A stretch of DNA of 64,000 nt, taken from Lachnospiraceae bacterium. Lineage in GTDB: Bacteria > Bacillota > Clostridia > Lachnospirales > Lachnospiraceae. The translations under genes were made by a program, and so were the position numbers. Below the pieces are notes generated by a model, which was not told the DNA's origin, made no database searches, and saw nothing but the letters and a program-made list of their open reading frames with translations. Within the stretch, counting starts at the first letter, position 1. Every line of letters starts with the position of its first letter. The stretch is taken from NCBI GenBank assembly GCA_017396555.1, contig JAFQLS010000008.1, positions 25,924 to 89,923 of the forward strand. The letters run 5' to 3'. This document shows, one piece after another, positions 36,243-44,281 of the stretch.

Positions 36243-36333
36243 GAAATAATATGACTAGACAAAGCATTGTAATTATTGTAAAATTTATCCTATATATGCA
36301 AATATGATAGACGGAAAAGAGGTTTCACATATT

Positions 36334-38271
36334 ATGGAAAAAAAGAAATATTATTTAACAACAGCTATTGCTTATACATCAGGTAAGCCACATATTGGTA
36401 ACACATATGAAATTGTGTTGGCTGATAGTATAGCAAGATATAAAAGACTTGAAGGATATGATGTAAAGTTTCAGACAGGTACAGATGAACATGGTCAGAA
36501 AATTGAGCTTAAAGCAGCCGAGGCATCGGTTACGCCTAAGCAGTTCGTAGATGATGTTTCTACAGAGATTAAGAGAATTTGGGATCTTATGAATACATCA
36601 TATGATAAATTTATCAGAACAACAGATGATTACCATGAAAAGCAGGTTCAGAAGATATTTAAGAAGTTATATGAACAAGGAGATATTTATAAAGGGCATT
36701 ACGAAGGAATGTATTGCACACCTTGTGAGTCTTTCTTTACACCAAGCCAGCTGGTAGATGGAAAATGTCCTGACTGTGGAAGAGAATGTCAGGCAGCACA
36801 GGAAGAAGCATATTTCCTTAAGTTAAGCAAATATACGGACAGATTAATTGAGCATATTAATACACATCCTGAATTTATTCAGCCGGAGTCTAGAAAGAAT
36901 GAGATGATGAATAACTTTATTCTTGCAGGGCTTCAGGATCTTTGTGTATCCAGAACCTCATTCAAATGGGGCGTACCTGTAGATTTTGATGACAAGCATG
37001 TTGTGTATGTTTGGATTGATGCGTTATCTAACTATATCACAGGACTTGGATATGATGTGGATGGTAACCATGATAACTTATATAATGAATACTGGCCTGC
37101 AGATTTACATTTGATTGGTAAGGATATTTTAAGATTCCATACTATTTACTGGCCTATTATGTTAATGGCTCTCGACGTTCCGTTGCCTAAGCAGATATTT
37201 GGACATCCTTGGTTATTACAGGGAGACGGCAAGATGAGCAAGTCAAAGGGAAATGTTATATATGCAGATGACCTTGTTGATGTATTTGGTGTAGATGCTG
37301 TAAGATTCTTTGTACTTCACGAAATGCCATTTGAAAGTGATGGTATTATAACATGGGATTTAGTTGTTGAGAGAGTTAATTCAGAGCTTGCTAATACACT
37401 TGGTAATCTTGTTAATAGAACAATCTCTATGTCTAACAAATATTTTGGTGGAGTTGTTAATAACAAGGGTGTATCAGAAGAGGTAGATAATGACCTTAAG
37501 AAGGTGGTTCTTGACACTCCTGTTAAGGTGGCACAGAAGATGGAGAAACTTCGTGTTGCGGATGCAATTACAGAGATATTTACGTTGTTTAAGAGATGTA
37601 ATAAATATATTGATGAAACTATGCCTTGGGCACTTGCAAAGGAAGAGGATAAGGCAGAGAGACTTGAAACGGTATTATATAATCTTATTGAAAGTATCAC
37701 TATTGGCGCGAGCTTGTTAGAAGCATTTCTTCCTGAGACAAGTGAGAAGATTTTAAAACAGCTTAATACAGTTAAGAGGAATCTTGATGATATGACTGAG
37801 TTTGGAAAATATCCATCAGGAAACAAAGTGACAGATGCTCCTGAAATTTTATTTGCAAGACTTGATGCGAAGGAAGTGCTTGCTAAGGCAGAAGAGATTA
37901 AGAAGGCTCAGGCAGGACCAAAATATCCGGAGGTAGAGCCAAAGGCAGAGATAACAATTGAAGATTTTGATAAGATTCAGTTACAGGTAGGAGAGGTTAT
38001 CGCTTGTGAAAAAGTTAAGAAGGCTAAGAAGCTTCTTGTATCTCAGATTAGAATTGGAAATGAAGTTAGACAGATTGTATCCGGTATAGCACTTCATTAT
38101 GAACCAGAGCAGATGGTAGGTAAAAAGGTTGCTGTAGTTACTAACTTAAAGCCTTGTAAGTTATGCGGAATTGAGTCGCAAGGTATGATTCTTGCTGCAT
38201 CAGATGATGAAAATAATCTATCAGTGCTTACTCTTGATAAAGATATGATAAGCGGTTCGGAGATTTGTTAA
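36334..38271 (+). CDS. metG: Methionyl-tRNA synthetase with C-terminal tRNA-binding domain
   Basis: 645 aa class I synthetase. HIGN (in GKPHIGNTYE) and KMSKSKGN are the ATP-binding signatures; CTPCESFF and CPDCGREC form the zinc knuckle; the last 110 residues (DFDKIQLQVGEV...) are the EMAPII/Trbp111-like OB domain. ATG 36334 has AGAGGT upstream; the 36304 ATG has no ribosome site. It is followed after 1 bp by tatD, then ksgA, the same order as metS-yabD-ksgA in Bacillus. Confidence 0.96.
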   Translation: MEKKKYYLTTAIAYTSGKPHIGNTYEIVLADSIARYKRLEGYDVKFQTGTDEHGQKIELKAAEASVTPKQFVDDVSTEIKRIWDLMNTSYDKFIRTTDDYHEKQVQKIFKKLYEQGDIYKGHYEGMYCTPCESFFTPSQLVDGKCPDCGRECQAAQEEAYFLKLSKYTDRLIEHINTHPEFIQPESRKNEMMNNFILAGLQDLCVSRTSFKWGVPVDFDDKHVVYVWIDALSNYITGLGYDVDGNHDNLYNEYWPADLHLIGKDILRFHTIYWPIMLMALDVPLPKQIFGHPWLLQGDGKMSKSKGNVIYADDLVDVFGVDAVRFFVLHEMPFESDGIITWDLVVERVNSELANTLGNLVNRTISMSNKYFGGVVNNKGVSEEVDNDLKKVVLDTPVKVAQKMEKLRVADAITEIFTLFKRCNKYIDETMPWALAKEEDKAERLETVLYNLIESITIGASLLEAFLPETSEKILKQLNTVKRNLDDMTEFGKYPSGNKVTDAPEILFARLDAKEVLAKAEEIKKAQAGPKYPEVEPKAEITIEDFDKIQLQVGEVIACEKVKKAKKLLVSQIRIGNEVRQIVSGIALHYEPEQMVGKKVAVVTNLKPCKLCGIESQGMILAASDDENNLSVLTLDKDMISGSEIC

Positions 38272-38272
38272 T

Positions 38273-39043
38273 ATGATATTTGATACACATGCACATTATG
38301 ATGATGAAGCTTTTGATGAAGACAGAGAAGTAATTCTGTCTTCATTGAAATCAAATAATATATCCTATGTAACTAATATAGGAGCAAGTATTGCAAGTTC
38401 AAGAATGTCGCTTGAGCTTGCCAAGAAGAATAATTTTATCTTTGCAGCCATAGGTGTTCATCCAAATGAAGTAGATGAACTAAATGAAGAGAAAATTCAG
38501 TGGTTAAAAGATAATTCATCACATCCTAAGGTTGTTGCAATTGGCGAGATTGGACTCGATTACTATTGGAATGAGCCGTCACCTGATATTCAGAAAAAAT
38601 GGTTTGAAAGGCAACTTGATTTGGCAAGAGAAGTTAAGCTTCCGGTGGTAATTCATAGTAGAGATGCCGCTAAGGATACGATGGATATTATGAAATATAA
38701 GAAGGCAGAGGAGTTAGGAGGAGTAATTCACTGTTATTCATATCATAAGGAACAGGCAAGGGAATATCTTGATATGGGTTTTTATTTTGGCATTGGAGGA
38801 GTAATTACATTTAACAATGCTAAGAAATTAAGAGAAGTGGTTGAATATCTTCCGATGGATAAAATAGTGCTTGAAACAGATGCACCATATCTTTCGCCTG
38901 TACCAAACAGAGGTAAGAGAAATTCATCGCTAAACCTTCCTTATGTTGTAAAAACTATTGCAGAAATCAAAGGTATCAGCGAAAAAGAAGTAATGGATTT
39001 AACTAGAATTAATGCGAAAGCATTATATAGATTAGAGGTATAA
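38273..39043 (+). CDS. tatD: TatD family metal-dependent DNase
   Basis: 256 aa TIM-barrel hydrolase. FDTHAHYDDEAF (first metal ligands), GEIGLDYYWN, VIHSRDAAKDT, GGVIHCYS and ETDAPYLSPVP are the conserved metal-binding blocks. Family members act as 3'-5' exonucleases or D-aminoacyl hydrolases. Placed between metG and ksgA as in most Firmicutes. Confidence 0.95.
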   Translation: MIFDTHAHYDDEAFDEDREVILSSLKSNNISYVTNIGASIASSRMSLELAKKNNFIFAAIGVHPNEVDELNEEKIQWLKDNSSHPKVVAIGEIGLDYYWNEPSPDIQKKWFERQLDLAREVKLPVVIHSRDAAKDTMDIMKYKKAEELGGVIHCYSYHKEQAREYLDMGFYFGIGGVITFNNAKKLREVVEYLPMDKIVLETDAPYLSPVPNRGKRNSSLNLPYVVKTIAEIKGISEKEVMDLTRINAKALYRLEV

Positions 39044-39049
39044 GAACAT

Positions 39050-39910
39050 ATGGCGAATCTTGGAATTCCGGCAAATACAATAGCAATATTAAATAAATAC
39101 AAATTTGTATTTCAGAAGAAATATGGACAAAATTTTCTTATTGATACACATGTATTGGAGAGAATTATTGATGAATCCGGAATTACGAAGGAAGATATGG
39201 TTCTGGAGATTGGTCCGGGTATTGGAACTATGACTCAGTATTTGTGTGAAAATGCAAGAGAAGTAGTTGCGGTTGAGATAGATAAAATGCTCATTCCAAT
39301 ACTTACAGATGATACTCTTAAGGCTTACGATAATGTAACTATTCTTAATGAAGATATATTGAAATGTGATATTAATAAGATTGTAAATGAAAAGAATAGT
39401 GGGAAACCTATAAAAGTGGTGGCTAATTTACCATATTATATAACAACACCAATAATAATGGGATTGTTTGAAAATGAAGTGCCAATAGACAGTATAACAA
39501 TTATGGTACAAAAAGAGGTTGCCGACAGAATGCAATCAGGTCCGGGAAGTAAGGATTATGGAGCCTTGTCGTTAGCGGTACAATATTACAGCGAGCCTAA
39601 AGTAGTGGCAAATGTTCCGCCGAACTGCTTTATGCCAAGACCTAATGTGGGGTCTGCGGTAATACGCTTAACAAGGCATAAGGATTGTCCGGTCAAGCCA
39701 AAGAATGATAAACTTATGTTTAAGATAATAAGAGCTGCATTTAATCAGAGAAGAAAGACTCTTATTAATAGTCTTAACAACTCGCCGGAGGTTCCGGTCA
39801 CTAAGGAACAGGTGTCGATGGCTCTTGAAGAAATGGGGCTGTCTCAGACTATAAGAGGTGAAGCACTCACACTGGAGCAATTTGCTACATTATCCGATTT
39901 GCTTTCATAA
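39050..39910 (+). CDS. rsmA: 16S rRNA (adenine1518/1519-N6)-dimethyltransferase
   Basis: 286 aa (KsgA). KKYGQNFLIDTHVLERI, VLEIGPGIGTMTQYL (SAM loop), NLPYYITTPI (NLPY catalytic motif) and AAFNQRRKTL are diagnostic. It dimethylates two adenines in the 3' hairpin of 16S rRNA late in 30S assembly. The ribonuclease M5 gene that often precedes it is absent here. Confidence 0.96.
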   Translation: MANLGIPANTIAILNKYKFVFQKKYGQNFLIDTHVLERIIDESGITKEDMVLEIGPGIGTMTQYLCENAREVVAVEIDKMLIPILTDDTLKAYDNVTILNEDILKCDINKIVNEKNSGKPIKVVANLPYYITTPIIMGLFENEVPIDSITIMVQKEVADRMQSGPGSKDYGALSLAVQYYSEPKVVANVPPNCFMPRPNVGSAVIRLTRHKDCPVKPKNDKLMFKIIRAAFNQRRKTLINSLNNSPEVPVTKEQVSMALEEMGLSQTIRGEALTLEQFATLSDLLS

Positions 39911-39933
39911 TATAGAAATAGCTTTCATATATT

Positions 39934-39960
39934 TTTCTATGGACGGATTATCCATAGAAA
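39934..39960 (+). promoter_or_regulatory. Perfect hairpin touching the next gene's ribosome site
   Basis: TTTCTATGGA, 7-base loop, TCCATAGAAA. The last bases of the 3' arm (GAAA) run into the AAAGGA ribosome site of the 39972 gene. No T run follows on either strand, so a translation or mRNA-stability role is likelier than termination. Confidence 0.5.
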
Positions 39961-39971
39961 GGATGAAAGAA

Positions 39972-40577
39972 ATGACTGATTATGTAAGGATTCTGTCATA
40001 TATTTATTTGTATGAAAATGGCAGAAAAGTAAAAAATGTGGGATTTGTTAAAATGGATGGACGAGATGGTATGATTAAAATATCTGTAAATATTCGTATT
40101 CCATTTAAAAATGATTTGAGAAAATTGCGACTTATAGTTTATAATGAAAAAGAAGGGGAAATAATTCCGACACAGGTAGGGGAAATGCATCTGGTAAAAG
40201 GTATGGGAGAATTTCAGGGTCATTTGAAATTAGAATCGGATGCAAATTATATAGGAATGAATATATGTTCTGTTGATGAGGGCGAGCTACTACAGTTTGC
40301 AACATATTTTAAAGATACAGATATAAATATAATAAAAATAGAGGAAAAGCCGATATATAATGATATAGACATTAAGGCTGCCAGTATAGAAAAAAATAGT
40401 ATGGAAGTATCAGAGCCAGGCTGGTGGTCCGATTTATCAGGAAGCTATTGTAAAAGCAGAATTCTTGGTGATGAATATCAGTGCATAAAGGTTAATGATA
40501 AAGGTATACTTCTGATAAGGTGTAATAAGGATAATACATATTATATAGGTGTACCAAGTCGTATTGAAGATATATAG
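39972..40577 (+). CDS. Conserved hypothetical protein (DUF6128-like)
   Basis: 201 aa, soluble, no signal peptide. The N-terminal 100 residues are beta-rich (VRILSYIYLYENGRKVKNVG). The C-terminal part has GWWSDLSGSY. I associate this layout with a Lachnospiraceae protein often annotated DUF6128, but this is from memory. ATG 39972 has AAAGGA 8 bases upstream. It precedes the HD-domain gene by 19 bp and may be co-transcribed with it. Confidence 0.65.
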   Translation: MTDYVRILSYIYLYENGRKVKNVGFVKMDGRDGMIKISVNIRIPFKNDLRKLRLIVYNEKEGEIIPTQVGEMHLVKGMGEFQGHLKLESDANYIGMNICSVDEGELLQFATYFKDTDINIIKIEEKPIYNDIDIKAASIEKNSMEVSEPGWWSDLSGSYCKSRILGDEYQCIKVNDKGILLIRCNKDNTYYIGVPSRIEDI

Positions 40578-40596
40578 TAATGTGGGAGGGCTGCAT

Positions 40597-41709
40597 ATGT
40601 TGTGTTTAAGACCTGACGAGTTAAAACAAGGAATGATAATAGCAAGACCAATATATAATAAGCAGGGTGTTTTATTATATGATAGAAATACAAAGCTTAC
40701 CAGACAGAGTGTTCAAAGTATCAAAAACTTTGGACTTCTTGCAGTGTTTATTCTTGAACCAACAGAGCCGGTGCCTGATATTACTGATGAAGAAAGAATG
40801 TTTGAAAGATTTCAGACCATGGCAATGTTTGCTCTTAAGGATGAGTTGGATGGACTGTCAAATGGAAAAGGACTTAAAAATATTGAAAATCTTGCAGCGA
40901 AAATCATTAAGATGTATGGTGGATTAGAGCACAAGATGAATTTTATTGGAAGCTTAAGAAGTGCTGAAGATTACGTATATAAACATTCTTTGAATGTTGC
41001 AATAATAAGTGCAGTGATTGCGCATCATATGAAAATGAAGCATACTGAACAGATGGATGTTGTTATTGCAGCACTTTTACATGAAACAGGAAAAGCAATG
41101 CTGCCTAAGAGTATAATTGCAAAAAAAGAAGATGATTTAACAGAAGAAGATAAATTTATGATTAAGAAGTACGAGATAGATGGTAATGAGCTTATTCAGC
41201 AAGACAATAATATTTCGGCTTCTGTAAAGGCAATAATTAATCAGAACTTTAAAGAACTTGCAGGAAAGAGTGGCTCGAATCCTAGATTTCTTGAAGGAAC
41301 CAGAGTTCTTAGAATTGCAGATGTGTTTGATACTATGACAGAGGTTGGTGTAAATCATGAAACCTTCTCGAAGGTTGCTGTTATAAAATATTTCTTATCA
41401 GAGCTTGATTTTTATGGAGAAAAAGGGGTCGGAGCTTTGATAAAGGGAATTAATATTTTGAATCCGGGGGTATGTGTTGAACTTACTAATGGTGTAAGAG
41501 CATTGGTAATCAAGGAAAATGAAGAAAATTTATTAAGACCTATATTATTAGATCTTGATAATAATGTTGTATATGACCTGAATAGAGATGATTTATATAA
41601 CAAAGTGCAGATAAAGGATGTTCTTAAAACTATGGATAAGAGAGTAAAATTATCCGATGATTTTGTAAACAGATTTCTTGAAAGTATTAATAATCGGAAA
41701 CAGGATTAA
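40597..41709 (+). CDS. HD-GYP-like protein with degenerate catalytic residues
   Basis: 370 aa. Residues about 1-60 resemble the DUF3391/PilZ-like N-terminal segment common in HD-GYP proteins (LRPDELKQGMIIARPIYNKQGVLL). Residues about 120-320 follow the HD-GYP fold: HSLNVAIISAVIAHH (His130) and LLHETGKAMLP, where HD has become HE (162-163), and the GYP motif with its preceding His pair is missing. The c-di-GMP phosphodiesterase activity of the family is therefore doubtful; it may bind rather than cleave. ATG 40597 has GGGAGGG upstream. Confidence 0.85.
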   Translation: MLCLRPDELKQGMIIARPIYNKQGVLLYDRNTKLTRQSVQSIKNFGLLAVFILEPTEPVPDITDEERMFERFQTMAMFALKDELDGLSNGKGLKNIENLAAKIIKMYGGLEHKMNFIGSLRSAEDYVYKHSLNVAIISAVIAHHMKMKHTEQMDVVIAALLHETGKAMLPKSIIAKKEDDLTEEDKFMIKKYEIDGNELIQQDNNISASVKAIINQNFKELAGKSGSNPRFLEGTRVLRIADVFDTMTEVGVNHETFSKVAVIKYFLSELDFYGEKGVGALIKGINILNPGVCVELTNGVRALVIKENEENLLRPILLDLDNNVVYDLNRDDLYNKVQIKDVLKTMDKRVKLSDDFVNRFLESINNRKQD

Positions 41710-42244
41710 GAAGTGAATATCTTTCATGAGTCTGCCAGCCATAGCTCATTTTAACGAGATTGGTTGAGGTGCCCTCATGATCAAAACCAAGCCTTTCTAC
41801 CAATCGTAGAGAGGCATTGTTATTTGGCATAACAAGAGCTTCGATTCGATGTAATTTGAATTCATTAAACATAATGCTTATACACATATCAATTGCTTCT
41901 GTGGCGTAACCATTTCCGTGAAAATCCTTGTCAAATTTATATCCGATGGTGGTATCAAAATATGGAAAATTACGAATATTCGAAAAGGAAACTGTACCGA
42001 TGATTGCATAAGGAGCACTTTTTAAATAAACGTAGAACCTGGCATAGCGCTTTTCAAGGTAAGCGGTAAATTCTGAATGCAGGGTATCAGCCTGAAACTG
42101 TGTTGTATAATAGAGAGGAGATTTTTCGCATTCGAAAGGCTCAAAAATAGCTCTGTTTCTGCTTAGGAAGTCAAGAACGTCCGTAGCTGAATCAGAGTTT
42201 AATACTCTTATATACAATCTGTCAGTTTCGTAATCAAAATTCAT
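41687..42244 (-). CDS. GNAT acetyltransferase (RimJ/RimL type)
   Basis: 185 aa. ETDRLYIRVLNSDSATDVLDF opens an Acetyltransf_3 domain; YKFDKDFHGNGYATEAIDMCI holds the acetyl-CoA pyrophosphate loop and RIEALVMPNNNASLRLVERLGF the C-terminal block. Probable N-terminal protein acetyltransferase or resistance-type enzyme. Start at ATG 42244 (GGTGA upstream) keeps the canonical ETDRL start. It converges with the HD-GYP-like gene and overlaps it by 23 bp at the 3' ends. Confidence 0.88.
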   Translation of the reverse strand: MNFDYETDRLYIRVLNSDSATDVLDFLSRNRAIFEPFECEKSPLYYTTQFQADTLHSEFTAYLEKRYARFYVYLKSAPYAIIGTVSFSNIRNFPYFDTTIGYKFDKDFHGNGYATEAIDMCISIMFNEFKLHRIEALVMPNNNASLRLVERLGFDHEGTSTNLVKMSYGWQTHERYSLLNPVSDY

Positions 42245-42322
42245 AAATTCACCGTTCCCTGTTGTAATAAATATAAGACAAGTATACAATAAATTAAATA
42301 AAAAATAAAGATAGGATATAGT

Positions 42323-42793
42323 GTGGATATTATGACAAGAGAAGAAAAATATATGAAAGAAGCCCTAAAACAGGCCAAAAAAGCAAGGGATATAGAAGAA
42401 GTACCTATTGGTTGTGTTATCGTATATCAGAATAAGATAATTGGAAGGGGCTACAATAGGCGCAGAGTTGACAAGAATACATTGTCACATGCGGAGTTAA
42501 ACGCTATTAAAAAGGCAAGCAAAAAAATGGGGGACTGGCGACTTGATGACTGTGAAATGTACGTTACTCTTGAACCTTGCCAGATGTGTGCCGGCGCAAT
42601 TGTTCAGTCGAGAATTAAAAAGGTATATATCGGCTGTATGAACCCAAAGGCAGGGTGTGCAGGTTCGATTTTAAATTTGCTTCAAGTTGAGAAGTTTAAT
42701 CATCAGGTTGAGATAATAAAGGGGATTCTTGAAGAAGAATGTAGTAGTATTATGAAGGAGTTCTTTAAAAATCTACGTTTGAAGGGGAAATGA
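42323..42793 (+). CDS. tadA: tRNA-specific adenosine deaminase
   Basis: 156 aa. Converts A34 to inosine in tRNA-Arg(ACG). SHAELNAI supplies the zinc His and catalytic Glu, and TLEPCQMCAGAI the PCxxC zinc cysteines. The GTG start at 42323 sits 6 bases after AGGA; ATG 42332 is the alternative. In Firmicutes tadA typically lies just upstream of the SRP RNA and dnaX, as here, but about 1 kb of decayed sequence has been inserted. Confidence 0.94.
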   Translation: MDIMTREEKYMKEALKQAKKARDIEEVPIGCVIVYQNKIIGRGYNRRRVDKNTLSHAELNAIKKASKKMGDWRLDDCEMYVTLEPCQMCAGAIVQSRIKKVYIGCMNPKAGCAGSILNLLQVEKFNHQVEIIKGILEEECSSIMKEFFKNLRLKGK

Positions 42794-42794
42794 A

Positions 42795-42864
42795 AGGGCA
42801 TAAAGCTAGAAGTCTAAGGTAGTGGTTATAATAAAGGTTATTACTAAGATAGTTCGGTTATTAC
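42795..42864 (+). promoter_or_regulatory. Degenerate GEMM-like (c-di-GMP-I) riboswitch remnant
   Basis: AGGGCA, then AAAGCTAGAAGTCTAA and, after a short hairpin, GTTCGGTTATTAC. These align with the intact switch at 63714-63796 (GGGCAAAC..., GCAAAGCTAGAAGCCTAA, GGTTCGGTTGC), but the first stem with its GAAA loop and the GGGACGC core are deleted. It should not bind c-di-GMP. It begins 2 bp after tadA. Confidence 0.55.
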
Positions 42865-42874
42865 GTTGGTTCTT

Positions 42875-43018
42875 ATGAACATTTCAATAATACTTATGTT
42901 TTTAGGAGAAATTTTGCCGATTGATTTTGGTGCATTAGTAATTTTGTTTGTGATTTCGTTTATTTATTTGGTTGCAGATCTTTTACATAGTTTGCTAATT
43001 TGCAAAAAAATGGAATAA
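42875..43018 (+). CDS. 47-aa single-span membrane peptide
   Basis: MNISIILMFLGEILPIDFGA followed by LVILFVISFIYLV and ending LICKKME: one long hydrophobic helix with a basic end. It follows the riboswitch-like remnant and precedes a terminator, so it might be the remaining target of that switch. No convincing ribosome site is present. Could equally be the trimmed end of a larger membrane gene. Confidence 0.35.
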   Translation: MNISIILMFLGEILPIDFGALVILFVISFIYLVADLLHSLLICKKME

Positions 43019-43039
43019 ATATTATGTAAAATAATAGAC

Positions 43040-43095
43040 GCCTTTTTGTCAGATAATTCAATGCAATATAGAATGACAAAAAGGCAATTATTTTT
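43040..43095 (+). terminator. Terminator-like hairpin
   Basis: Perfect 12-bp arms (43040-43051 with 43074-43085), 22-base loop, then AATTATTTTT. Confidence 0.65.
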
Positions 43096-43108
43096 GTGAG
43101 AGGTAAAA

Positions 43109-43588
43109 ATGAAAAATTGTATAATATTTTTGATGGTTATATGTATATTTTTATGTGGATGTGTAAAAGAAGATGAAAATATTGTTTCTAAAACTCAACA
43201 GATTGATAACATAAGAGAAGAGGAAATTACTTGTGTTATAGAAGTTCGGGATATTGAACAGTGGGCTATTGATAATAAAGGTGAATTTCCAAGTTTTTTA
43301 GGTAACTTGAATTCATGGGAGTGGGATGAAAAAGAGTTTAGCAGTCACGGTACATTTTTGACAGGAATAATGTGTGCAAAAAATGATAGATTCAATGGCG
43401 TATTTGTTAATAGTAAGTGTAAAGTTATGTGTGTAAAAGCATTAGAAGGGGAAAGCTTGAGTTTTTCTACATTTGCGTACAACGATAAATTATATGAGTG
43501 TATGAAGAAATCAAAAATGCTTTTTATTACTCCGAGTGCAAACCAAGGACTTGAATTATGTGACGAATTAATGGTTTATCCGGCTTGA
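43109..43588 (+). pseudogene. Truncated subtilase-like lipoprotein
   Basis: 159 aa. Signal peptide with lipobox LCGC (Cys18). SSHGTFLTGIM (His80) matches the His box of S8 peptidases, and LFITPSANQG...VYPA (Asn145) the oxyanion-hole Asn segment. The expected Asp box is at best degenerate (CVIEVRDIE), and translation stops before the Ser box GTSxA, of which no trace follows in the next 200 bases. It cannot be an active protease. GAGAGGT upstream indicates it may still be translated. Subtilase assignment rests on motif spacing only. Confidence 0.6.
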
Positions 43589-43794
43589 TATATTCGTGTT
43601 ATGAAACAGAATTAAATGCATATGAAATAAAAAGTGTAATATGTGAAAATGTTACATATAATGAAAAGATGAAGACAAAGTAAAATATCAAGGGTTTGTT
43701 AATTATAAAAAAGCGTTAAGTTATAAGATGCAATGAATTAAGGAAGTATGGAAATTAATTGTATCACAAATCCAGATTACAAGACTACTCAATA

Positions 43795-43823
43795 TTGACA
43801 AAGAGGTCAGAATTATGTATACT
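43795..43823 (+). promoter_or_regulatory. Promoter of the SRP RNA
   Basis: TTGACA (43795-43800), 17-base spacer, TATACT (43818-43823); transcription would start near 43830, about 27 bases before the mature RNA end. The 43589-43794 stretch before it holds nothing I can name. Confidence 0.8.
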
Positions 43824-43856
43824 TGAGTAACGTAAAAATCAAAATGTCATAAAGCT

Positions 43857-44120
43857 TCCGTGCAGCCGGGGAGATAGCGGTGCCCTGTACCTGCAATCCG
43901 CTCTAGCAGGGGTGATATCTTGTGTCGGATATTTTCTTGCGAAGCTGCCCCTGGTAAGTGGCGATGACGTTCTGGTCTTACGCAATGGGAATCTACGAAC
44001 CGTGTCAGGTCGGGAACGGAGCAGCACTAAGTAGAACCTCTCATGTGCCGTAAGGGTGCCGGGACTGAGTTAACTGCCAGGGTAACGTTTGTGAGAGGTA
44101 TACAAAGCAAGATGCACGGA
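43857..44120 (+). ncRNA. ffs: Signal recognition particle RNA, large Gram-positive type
   Basis: About 264 nt. The universally conserved SRP domain is visible at about 44008-44037 (GTCAGGTCGGGAACGGAGCA then GCACTAAGTA), which binds Ffh. The ends pair perfectly (TCCGTGCA at 43857 with TGCACGGA at 44113), and the Alu-type 5' domain (GCCGGGGAGATAGCGGTGCC) is present, so it is the long Bacillus/Clostridium form. Exact ends are inferred from the terminal pairing. It has its own promoter and terminator, between tadA and pfkA-dnaX. Confidence 0.95.
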
Positions 44121-44140
44121 TTTTAAATAAAATGTAAATG

Positions 44141-44170
44141 CGTTAGATGAGAAATCGTCTAACGTTTTTT
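44141..44170 (+). terminator. Terminator of the SRP RNA
   Basis: A 10-bp stem (44141-44150 with 44155-44164, one wobble), GAAA loop and TTTTTT tail. Confidence 0.88.
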
Positions 44171-44201
44171 ATAATTAACAAATTTTAAACAGTACTTATC
44201 G

Positions 44202-44230
44202 TTGAAGTTAATGCGATTTTGGGGTATAAT
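44202..44230 (+). promoter_or_regulatory. Promoter of pfkA-dnaX operon
   Basis: TTGAAG (44202-44207), 17-base spacer, TATAAT (44225-44230). Confidence 0.78.
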
Positions 44231-44281
44231 ATAAAAAGCTAGGTTTTTGAAAAATATCAAAAAAAGAGAGGGTGTTTCAAA

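Noticed and set aside
43589-43794. Continuation of the subtilase domain in another frame
   Set aside because: A 34-codon open stretch exists in the neighbouring frame, but no GTSxA-like Ser box or other S8 block appears.
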